DNA of 12,203 bases from Candidatus Peregrinibacteria bacterium RIFOXYB2_FULL_32_7 (lineage in GTDB: Bacteria; Patescibacteriota; Gracilibacteria; UBA1369; GWF2-33-10). The DNA lies in contig MFXJ01000020.1 of assembly GCA_001787465.1 (NCBI GenBank), forward strand, positions 1-12,203, given 5' to 3'. Position 1 is the stretch's first letter; the number at the start of each line of letters is the position of its first letter. Position numbers and translations under genes: made by a program. Positions 6,322 to 12,203 of this stretch are shown in pieces. A model generated the notes under the pieces. The model saw only the letters and a program-made list of their open reading frames with translations, was not told where the DNA came from and ran no database searches.

Positions 6322-7116
6322 CAACTTCACCTTCATCCCCTCCTCATCCCGATGATACTGCCCAAAATCTTTTAATTTTCTTACTTCCTCATTACTCATT
6401 ACCGGTCCTTTTTTGCAACTTGGTGCGCCAGTCCCGTCATTTACACAATTACCGCAAATCCCAAAACCGCACTTCATATATCTCTCAACACTAATTTGCG
6501 CTGGAATGTTTTTTTCAAAAGCCATTTCAGAAACTTTTTTCATCATTATTTCTGGTCCACAAGTGTAAATATGATCAATTTTTTTGTTCAATAAAATCTC
6601 TTTCAAAACTTCAATATTATATCCACGATATCCCTTTGATCCATCATCAGTGGCTATATGCAAATGCACGTTCTTTAACTTCTTTATTTTATCAATATAC
6701 AACAATAGATTCTCAGACCGCGCGCCAACAATAAATTCAATCTCACAACCATCCTCCCCTGCTTGGCGCGCTAAAAAATAAAGCGGCGCCGCTCCATATC
6801 CACCAGCAAGAAAAACTAAATGTTCGCCTTTCTTATACTCAAAACCTTTACCATAAGGCCCACGAATACCAACCTTGTCTCCTACTTTCTTTTTTGCTAA
6901 TTCTTGTGTAAAAGGACCAATTTCAGCAATTGAAAATTTCATCACCTTTCCATCGTCATCAGCCACACTAAAAGGCTTTTCATTAAGTCTAGGAATCCAA
7001 ATATTACAAAACTGTCCAGGCTTGCCATGAAGACTAATATCCAAAGTATAAGTTTTTACAAGACTATTTTCTTGAACAATATCAAGAATTTTAACGGATT
7101 TTGGAATATCAGACAT
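6319..7116 (-). CDS. pyrK: Dihydroorotate dehydrogenase electron-transfer subunit
   Basis: PyrK is the FAD and 2Fe-2S subunit that passes electrons from the class 1B dihydroorotate dehydrogenase PyrD to NAD+ in pyrimidine synthesis, in the cytoplasm. The 265 residues are the usual length. Seen in order: the flavin-binding KPFSVAD (47-53, with Lys where many relatives have Arg), GPYGKGF (87-92), the NAD-binding LAGGYGAAPLYFLARQ (103-118), YTCGPEIMM (184-192), and the 2Fe-2S cluster cysteines 216, 221, 224 and 234 (C-x4-C-x2-C-x9-C) followed by KKGPVM. The ATG at 7116 gives the standard N-terminus; the 27-nt gap after pyrD is mostly heptamer repeat and has no Shine-Dalgarno. The stop is TGA, which shows TGA is not recoded here. 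pyrD lies directly upstream, so the pair forms the heterotetramer genes in one transcript. Confidence 0.93.
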   Translation of the reverse strand: MSDIPKSVKILDIVQENSLVKTYTLDISLHGKPGQFCNIWIPRLNEKPFSVADDDGKVMKFSIAEIGPFTQELAKKKVGDKVGIRGPYGKGFEYKKGEHLVFLAGGYGAAPLYFLARQAGEDGCEIEFIVGARSENLLLYIDKIKKLKNVHLHIATDDGSKGYRGYNIEVLKEILLNKKIDHIYTCGPEIMMKKVSEMAFEKNIPAQISVERYMKCGFGICGNCVNDGTGAPSCKKGPVMSNEEVRKLKDFGQYHRDEEGMKVKL

Positions 7117-7120
7117 AAAA

Positions 7121-7140
7121 ATTATGAATTATGAATTGTA
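7121..7140. repeat. Inverted heptamer repeat in the pyrD-pyrK gap
   Basis: ATTATGA, ATTATGA and ATTGTA(A) on the plus strand are the reverse complement of the TAATTCA-type units at 6054-6158 and 6282-6321. Eighteen bases match CAATTCATAATTCATAAT of the first array in inverted orientation. pyrK is thus bracketed by heptamer arrays in opposite orientation. The repeat replaces any ribosome binding site before pyrK. Confidence 0.75.
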
Positions 7141-7143
7141 AAT

Positions 7144-8061
7144 TTATAAATGCACAGCTCCGATAATTTCTTCAATATTTTTAACTCCTTCATTTTTACA
7201 CCATTCTTTCATTTCCTTAACCGCTAATCCAAAAACTTCTGCTCCTCGATAATATACCGCAGTTCCAATACCAACCAAAGTTGCTCCAGCCATCATCATT
7301 GCAATCGCATCACGACCAGTCAAAACTCCTCCAGTTCCAATAATTGGAATTTTTACTGCTTTATAAATATCAAAAACTGCTTTAATTGCCAAAGGTTTAA
7401 TTGCCGGTCCAGAAAGTCCACCAACTCTATTTGCCAAAACTGGCGTACGCATATCAATATCAATTTCCATTCCTGGTCCAACCGTATTAATAGCAGTAAT
7501 AGCATCAGCCCCAGCAGATTCAACTGCTTTAGCAATTTCAGCAATATTTGAAACATTAGGCGATAATTTAACAGAAATCGGCAATTTTGTTCTTTTCTTA
7601 ACTTCTTCAACAACTTTAGCGGCATCAATAGTTGAGCAAGCAAAAGGTTTTCCGAACTCATCGTCAACATTCGGACAAGAAATATTTATCTCCAAAATAT
7701 GCGGATTAATTTTTGAAACCTCTTCAGCCACATCTCCAAAATCAGACTGTTTCCCAGCCACAATACTAGCAATTAAAGGGGCTGAACCTTCCTTTAAGAA
7801 CTTTCCAAGTTCATCTTTAGCTTTCTCAATTCCAGCATCAGGCAAACCAACGGCATTAAGCATGTAATATTCATTAGCAATAATCACTGGGTTGGGATGA
7901 CCTTTGTGCCGTTTTAGCCAAACAGATTTAGAAGTAACTCCGCCAGCACCGCACTGCACCACATATCTTAAAGAATCTCCAGTCACCCCAAGAATTCCTG
8001 ATGCTAAAACTAAAGGATTTTTAAAATCTACTCCGCAAAATTTAACATTCAAATTTACCAT
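7144..8061 (-). CDS. pyrD: Dihydroorotate dehydrogenase, class 1B catalytic subunit
   Basis: PyrD oxidises dihydroorotate to orotate with FMN, the fourth step of pyrimidine synthesis. The 305 residues form one TIM-barrel domain with no membrane-binding N-terminal extension, so this is a soluble class 1 enzyme. The catalytic base is Cys129 in INISCPNV, typical of class 1; neighbouring pyrK makes it class 1B (NAD-linked). Other marks are LASGILG (19-25), TSKSVW (43-48), the FMN-binding Lys164 in SVKLSPNV, INTVGPG (191-197), NRVGGLSGPAIKPLA (211-225), GTGGV (242-246) and MAGATLVGIGTAVYYRG (257-273). The ATG at 8061 lies about 26 nt downstream of a good promoter (8087-8115). GC content in sampled lines is about 40-47%, well above the arg genes upstream. 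Confidence 0.95.
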   Translation of the reverse strand: MVNLNVKFCGVDFKNPLVLASGILGVTGDSLRYVVQCGAGGVTSKSVWLKRHKGHPNPVIIANEYYMLNAVGLPDAGIEKAKDELGKFLKEGSAPLIASIVAGKQSDFGDVAEEVSKINPHILEINISCPNVDDEFGKPFACSTIDAAKVVEEVKKRTKLPISVKLSPNVSNIAEIAKAVESAGADAITAINTVGPGMEIDIDMRTPVLANRVGGLSGPAIKPLAIKAVFDIYKAVKIPIIGTGGVLTGRDAIAMMMAGATLVGIGTAVYYRGAEVFGLAVKEMKEWCKNEGVKNIEEIIGAVHL

Positions 8062-8086
8062 AAAAAAATTCTTAAATTGCCAAAAA

Positions 8087-8115
8087 ATTGTACATCAAAA
8101 ATTGGAAAAATTCAA
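8087..8115 (-). promoter_or_regulatory. Predicted housekeeping-sigma promoter for pyrD-pyrK
   Basis: On the minus strand TTGAAT (8115-8110) and TACAAT (8092-8087) are separated by exactly 17 nt. Each matches the TTGACA/TATAAT consensus at four or five of six positions. It sits in the 70-nt argH-pyrD gap and would give a leader of about 20 nt. This suggests pyrDK can be transcribed apart from the arg genes. AT-rich DNA produces such matches by chance, so confidence is moderate. Confidence 0.5.
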
Positions 8116-8131
8116 AAAACTCTTTTTTCGA

Positions 8132-9442
8132 TTAAAAATTAATTATTTCGTTACAGTTTTTAAGTAATTCCTTTTCATAGAAATTTAATCCCAAATTTCC
8201 TGGTGCGCCAAGGCTTATTTTAGATTTAAGATTTTTTTGAAGATCAGGAATCTTTATTTTGTTTAAATTTTCTCCAACTTGTTTATATGCTTCTCTAAAA
8301 GGAATTCCTTTCGAAACCATTTCATTTGCTAAATCTGTTGCAAATATATCTTTTGAAAAAGACTTCTTTAATTTATTTATATTTGGTTTTATTTTTTTAA
8401 ACACTGTTTCAATCACATTGATACTATTTAAAGTTATATTAAAGGATTCAATTAAAGCATGTTTTGAAATCTTGAGGTCTTTGTTATAACCAGAAAATAA
8501 GTTGTGATAGGCGGTCTTGATCTGGAAGTCATAGGACATTATTACGCTTACATTTGCCCTTAAAACCTCTAATATGTCAAGATTCTGTTTCTGTGGCATT
8601 ATTGAAGAACCAGTTGTAAGCGATTTATCGATCTGAAAAAAATTGAATTCATAACTTGTAAACCAAATAATGTCATTTGCAATTTTGCCAAGCGTCATCA
8701 TTAACTGTGATAAAGAGCTTATTGTAAAACTTTCAAATTTACCTCTCGAGTTTTGACAATATAGGCTATTTACCTGAGTTTTTGCAAAATTTAAAAGTTT
8801 TGTTGTTTCTTCCCTATCGATATTTATACTTGTACCAAATCCTGAAGCGGATCCAAGAGGATTTTGATCGTTTAAACTAAAAGCACATTGTAAAAGTTTT
8901 AAATCATCAAGCAAAGCTTCTATGAAATTTCCTGCCCATTGACCAACGCTAGAAGGCATAGCTTGCTGTGTATGCGTATAACCTGGCATTGCTACGAATT
9001 CATATTTTTTTGAAAACTTTAAAATCTGTTTTGCTAGACTCAAACTCGCTTTTTCAAGCCCTTTAATTTTATCTTTTGTATAAAGCCTTATTGCTACCAA
9101 AATCTGATCATTTCTTGATCTTCCTGTATGGATTTTCTTCCCTATATCACCTAATTTTTCAATCAAAAAATTCTCTATCGCGCTATGACAATCTTCATAT
9201 TTACCAGCAAGTTGAAAATTCCCCATTTCATTTAACTTATAAATCTCTTTCAAGCTTCCAATAATATTACTTACTTCTTTATCATTTAAAATTTTTATTT
9301 TGTTTAACATTTTTACATGTGCGATTGAAGCTATTATGTCATACGGAAGAAGTATTTGATCCTCTGTCAGATTTTCACTGATAATATATTTATGAACTAT
9401 TTTTGCTGTTTTAGTTCCAGTTTTTTGCCAAAGTTTTTTCAT
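8132..9442 (-). CDS. argH: Argininosuccinate lyase, divergent
   Basis: ArgH splits argininosuccinate into arginine and fumarate, the last step of arginine synthesis. The 436 residues are slightly shorter than the common 450-470. Family marks are the start KLWQKTG, EDCHSAIE (83-90), the signature HTGRSRNDQ (105-113), PGYTHTQ with catalytic His157, NPLGSASGFG (194-203), GSSIMPQK with catalytic Ser279/280, ATDLANEMVSKGIPFREAYKQVG (as ATDLANEM, 368-375, and GIPFREAY, 379-386). Departures: the superfamily signature reads MPQKQNLD rather than MPQKKNPD, and THTQQAMPSSVGQW replaces THLQRAQPVT, so it belongs to a divergent branch. The key catalytic residues are present, so it should be active. It begins 19 nt after the argB-fusion stop, with no Shine-Dalgarno, and is clearly in the same operon. 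Confidence 0.92.
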   Translation of the reverse strand: MKKLWQKTGTKTAKIVHKYIISENLTEDQILLPYDIIASIAHVKMLNKIKILNDKEVSNIIGSLKEIYKLNEMGNFQLAGKYEDCHSAIENFLIEKLGDIGKKIHTGRSRNDQILVAIRLYTKDKIKGLEKASLSLAKQILKFSKKYEFVAMPGYTHTQQAMPSSVGQWAGNFIEALLDDLKLLQCAFSLNDQNPLGSASGFGTSINIDREETTKLLNFAKTQVNSLYCQNSRGKFESFTISSLSQLMMTLGKIANDIIWFTSYEFNFFQIDKSLTTGSSIMPQKQNLDILEVLRANVSVIMSYDFQIKTAYHNLFSGYNKDLKISKHALIESFNITLNSINVIETVFKKIKPNINKLKKSFSKDIFATDLANEMVSKGIPFREAYKQVGENLNKIKIPDLQKNLKSKISLGAPGNLGLNFYEKELLKNCNEIINF

Positions 9443-9461
9443 AATAGTAAATTTAGTGATT

Positions 9462-11078
9462 TTAAATAGGTACCGCGAAATATCCTGCAGTTTTATTTAT
9501 ATAAAATTCTTTTTTGGGAAAAATTATAAACAAATCTTTTGGAGCAATAATCTTTTTATGTTTATCAAAAGCTATTAGTTCCCCATTTTTAATAATATCA
9601 AAATTCGAAAAATTTTTTGCAAATTTAAAATCATTTGTTTTTGGCTTTATTGAATCAACTATTTCTAAATGAATCTTAGAAAATTTTTCATTTTTCATTT
9701 TTAATTTTTCATTAAAAAAAGCTGATTTAACTTTTTTTAAAAAAAGCTTTGTTTTTAAATACACATTTTGAAAATCTGAAAAATCTTTATGAAAACCTGT
9801 TTCAAAAGTTAACCCATATCTACCATTTGAATTAATGAAACTATCAGTTGAGCATATTAAATCTTTTTCTTTAAAATTCTGACCTAACGAAACTAAATAT
9901 TTTGTATGAAAAAATTTTGCAAGCTTAATATGCTTCTTAGAATTTTCTAAATATACAAAAGCTTTAGAGGGTTTTAAGGTTGAATGAATATCCAGACAAT
10001 AATCAGTTTTTTTTAAAATTTTAGCAATTTGAAGAGCTCTTAATTGCTCGTTATTTAAAATTACTTTTAAAGATAGTTTTTTAAAAATTTCTTTATCAAA
10101 TAACCTATTCAAATCTTCATTTATAAATCTTAAATTTTGCTTATAAGCCTTCGGATTGCCAAAAATAAGAAATATTTCTCCATAAATGCCTTCTTTTTTC
10201 AGATCTTGTCTCAAATTATCAATCAATTTTTTACCTATTTTCTCATTTCCATGAATAGATCCTATGATTGTAGTAATAGGTCCTTTATTATTACCAATAA
10301 AATGATCGATATAAACTGGATAATTTTTTGTTATGGTGGTCCCAGAACTTTGTTTGTTAGGATTTAGGATCTGAATTTCTTTTACTCCGCTTTTTAAGCT
10401 ATCGATAATATTTTGAACTTTAACAAGCATCCCATCTTGCACAAACTTTTCTTTTATCAAATTTTTGCATTCAGTAATATCTAAATTTTTGATCAAATTT
10501 TCATTTTTATAAATACCATCAACATTTGTAAAAAATATCAATTTTTCAACTTTTAAAGACTTAGCAATTTCCTTAGCAATGGTGTCAGCATTAATGTTTA
10601 GGATTTGTCCTTTTTTATCACAAGCAAGAGGTGAAACTATTGGAATGATATTCTTATTCAGTAAATGTAAAAGAATATCTGGATTAACTTTTTCTATGTC
10701 CCCCACAAATCCAAAATCAAATTCTTTTTTTGATCTTATTTTAACTTGTAACAAATTCCCATCAATTCCTGAGACTCTTATGCCATGAAGTGCAAATTTC
10801 TTCATAAAACTTAGAATTTCCAAATTCAGACTACCCCCATATAGCATCTTTATAATTTCCAAATCTTTATCACTTGTAACTCTTCTGCCATTAATTTTGA
10901 TTGGATTATGATTTAAAAGTTTTGATAATTCATCAGCCTGTTGCCCACCTCCATGCACAATAATTACTTTAATTTTTTGTTCATGAAGTTTTTTTGTATA
11001 TTTCAAAACATTTTCCAAAGATTTCTTTGATTTAATGATTTCACCACTAATTTTAATTATATAAATTAAATTTTTCAT
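9462..11078 (-). CDS. argB: ArgB acetylglutamate kinase fused to M14-type deacylase
   Basis: One open frame of 538 residues holds two enzymes. Residues 1-250 are an amino-acid kinase of ArgB type: IIKISG (Lys9), VHGGG (41-45), NGRRVT (Arg66), LNINADTIA (160-168), FFTNVDGIY (182-190), DGMLVK (Lys220) and SGTTI. Residues about 265-455 are a succinylglutamate desuccinylase/aspartoacylase (M14) domain: zinc ligands His276 and Glu279 in SIHGNE, NPKA (308-311), Arg317, DLNR (322-325), zinc ligand His365 in LDIHST and catalytic Glu426 in TFETG. A beta-rich C-terminal domain (about 468-538) completes the deacylase. No Met and no obvious start codon lies near the junction, so the deacylase exists only as a fusion. 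The ATG overlaps the argD stop (ATGA). Context suggests it phosphorylates acylglutamate and deacylates acylornithine or acylcitrulline, replacing ArgE/ArgJ. Substrate choice is inference; LysZ-like use in a LysW pathway is less likely beside argH. Confidence 0.9.
   Translation of the reverse strand: MKNLIYIIKISGEIIKSKKSLENVLKYTKKLHEQKIKVIIVHGGGQQADELSKLLNHNPIKINGRRVTSDKDLEIIKMLYGGSLNLEILSFMKKFALHGIRVSGIDGNLLQVKIRSKKEFDFGFVGDIEKVNPDILLHLLNKNIIPIVSPLACDKKGQILNINADTIAKEIAKSLKVEKLIFFTNVDGIYKNENLIKNLDITECKNLIKEKFVQDGMLVKVQNIIDSLKSGVKEIQILNPNKQSSGTTITKNYPVYIDHFIGNNKGPITTIIGSIHGNEKIGKKLIDNLRQDLKKEGIYGEIFLIFGNPKAYKQNLRFINEDLNRLFDKEIFKKLSLKVILNNEQLRALQIAKILKKTDYCLDIHSTLKPSKAFVYLENSKKHIKLAKFFHTKYLVSLGQNFKEKDLICSTDSFINSNGRYGLTFETGFHKDFSDFQNVYLKTKLFLKKVKSAFFNEKLKMKNEKFSKIHLEIVDSIKPKTNDFKFAKNFSNFDIIKNGELIAFDKHKKIIAPKDLFIIFPKKEFYINKTAGYFAVPI
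9684..9711 (-). repeat. Heptamer repeat inside the fusion gene
   Basis: On the plus strand TTTTTCA, TTTTTCA, TTTTTAA and TTTTTCA follow each other in 7-nt steps. Read in frame they encode the Lys/Asn/Glu-rich stretch NEKLKMKNEKF (residues 456-466). The stretch falls between the catalytic and C-terminal domains of the deacylase, a place where inserted residues would be tolerated. The period is the same as in the intergenic arrays, though the sequence differs. Confidence 0.75.
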
Positions 11079-12202
11079 ATAAGTACTGATTTTAAAATTT
11101 TTATAAATTGGTCAATCTCGCCAAACGTTACTGTTAATGGTGGCATAAGCCTAAAAACGTCTTTTTTATACGAAGGACCCAAAATCAGCCCTTTTTCCAG
11201 ACAAAGTTTTACAAAATTTAGTTTAACTTCTTTAAACTTAATGCCAATCAAGAACCCTTTGCCTAAAACTTGATCTATTTGATTTATCTCCTTAAGCTTT
11301 TTAATCAAATAAAAACTTTTTTGTTTAACTTTTTTCAAAAAATTTTTTCTAAGAATATAATTAATATTTGCATATCCAGCACTACACACAAGTGGTCCGC
11401 CACCAAAAGTTGTGGCATGCTCTCCAGTTTTAATTGTTCTTGAAATCTTTTCTTTAAGCAAAACTGCTGATATTGGAAGCCCTCCTGCAATACCTTTTGC
11501 AGATGTGATTATGTCAGGATAAATTCCAATCTGTTCGCAGTACCAAAAAGTACCAGTTCTTCCAAGTCCTGTTTGGACTTCATCAAAAATAAGTAAAATA
11601 TTATTCTCATCACAAAATTCTCTTAACTTTTTGTAAAACTCAAAATCAACTTCATTAATGCCACCTATGCTCTGAATTGCTTCACAAATTATTGCGGCAA
11701 TATTCGCATTACAAAGTTCTTTTACGCTATCCAAATTTCCAAATTCTGCAAATGAAGTGTATTGATCAAGATTTGGTTCAAATTGGTGATAGCTATCAAT
11801 ACCAGTAATCCCTAAAGATGTAATAGATCTGCCATGAAAAGATTTTTTAAAAGAAATAATATGATTTTTGTTTGTAAATTTTCTTGCCATTTTGATAGCT
11901 GTTTCATTTGCTTCTGAACCAGAATTAGCAAAGAAAACCTGATATTTTTCTGGTAGCAAAGTCTCACAAAGCTTCTTACCAAGCTTAAAAGAGGGTTCTG
12001 TGAAAAAAATATTTGAATAAAAAATCAATTTATCACTTTGTTTTTTTATAGCTTTTACTATCGTAGGATTACAATGTCCTGTTATACAAACTGCATGGCC
12101 ACCATAGAAATCTAGGTACTTTTTGCCACTTTTATCCCAAATATAAGTTCCCTTGGCTTTAACAATTTCAACTTCGAATTGCTCATAAGTTTGTAGCAAA
12201 TA
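11075..12202 (-). CDS. argD: Acetylornithine-type aminotransferase, 5'-partial
   Basis: ArgD is a class III PLP aminotransferase that makes N-acylornithine from the acylglutamate semialdehyde with glutamate as donor. The frame is open to the right edge. The TTG at 12199 is probably not the start, because the codon before it (Tyr) continues the family N-terminus YLLQTY, and a few residues should lie outside. Numbering from that TTG, marks are GSEANE (94-99), FHGRSITSLG (121-130), FDEVQTGLGRTG (205-216, Asp206), the PLP lysine 235 in TSAKGIAGG and TTFGGGP (263-269). The loop usually reading QGEGG is QSIGG (176-180): the gating Glu is Ile178. Length otherwise fits the family. Its TGA overlaps the next ATG by 4 nt, so translation is probably coupled. 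Another acylornithine or omega-amino-acid aminotransferase remains possible. Confidence 0.88.
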   Translation of the reverse strand, partial: YLLQTYEQFEVEIVKAKGTYIWDKSGKKYLDFYGGHAVCITGHCNPTIVKAIKKQSDKLIFYSNIFFTEPSFKLGKKLCETLLPEKYQVFFANSGSEANETAIKMARKFTNKNHIISFKKSFHGRSITSLGITGIDSYHQFEPNLDQYTSFAEFGNLDSVKELCNANIAAIICEAIQSIGGINEVDFEFYKKLREFCDENNILLIFDEVQTGLGRTGTFWYCEQIGIYPDIITSAKGIAGGLPISAVLLKEKISRTIKTGEHATTFGGGPLVCSAGYANINYILRKNFLKKVKQKSFYLIKKLKEINQIDQVLGKGFLIGIKFKEVKLNFVKLCLEKGLILGPSYKKDVFRLMPPLTVTFGEIDQFIKILKSVLI

Positions 12203-12203
12203 T

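Noticed and set aside
7353..7670. 105-codon minus-strand ORF rich in Leu
   Set aside because: It overlaps pyrD on the same strand in another frame, and pyrD has full family motifs. The Leu-rich composition is a by-product of the pyrD codons.
12197..12199. TTG as the start of argD
   Set aside because: The preceding in-frame codon continues the family N-terminus (YLLQTY), and no stop lies between it and the edge. The real start is most likely outside the window.

Overview
The window is AT-rich bacterial DNA. It carries one protein of cell-surface type, two housekeeping DNA-metabolism genes, an unrecognised small gene, and a minus-strand block of arginine and pyrimidine biosynthesis genes. Two genes end on TGA at family-appropriate C-termini (pyrK and argD), so TGA is a stop and the genetic code looks standard. 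None of the seven start codons that can be inspected has a clear Shine-Dalgarno sequence. Low GC, a Cys-rich (DUF4215-like) surface protein, heptanucleotide repeat arrays and divergent biosynthetic enzymes would fit a Patescibacteria/CPR-type or other uncultivated lineage. That placement is inference, because no rRNA or other phylogenetic marker is present.

Layout, left to right. Plus strand: the 3' part of a gene for a large modular surface protein (3-2969; its start lies before the window), holA (3037-4005), rmuC (4038-5129), a 434-nt gap with several hairpins including a strong 48-nt one, and an unrecognised 153-codon gene (5564-6025). A convergent junction (6026-6318) follows. It is built from period-7 repeats (consensus TAATTCA) around a GC-rich core with a hairpin. 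Minus strand, reading right to left: argD (runs off the right edge), an argB-deacylase fusion gene that overlaps argD by ATGA, argH 19 nt further on, then pyrD and pyrK behind what looks like their own promoter at 8087-8115.

The most interesting locus is 9462-11078. One unbroken reading frame encodes acetylglutamate kinase (ArgB) followed by a complete M14-type zinc deacylase of the succinylglutamate desuccinylase/aspartoacylase family, with its zinc-binding and catalytic residues in place. Lying between argD and argH, the deacylase is well placed to remove the acyl group from acylornithine (or acylcitrulline), the step normally done by ArgE or ArgJ. The product of step 4 (ArgD) would then be deacylated by the protein that also does step 2. 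The same operon has an ArgD lacking the usual Glu of the QGEGG loop and an ArgH with an altered MPQKKNPD signature, so the whole arginine set is divergent. The acyl group used (acetyl or succinyl) is open.

PyrD (class 1B, catalytic Cys) and PyrK (FAD and 2Fe-2S) together would form NAD-dependent dihydroorotate dehydrogenase. The pyr genes are clearly more GC-rich than the arg genes beside them, which suggests that two blocks of different history were joined near 8100.
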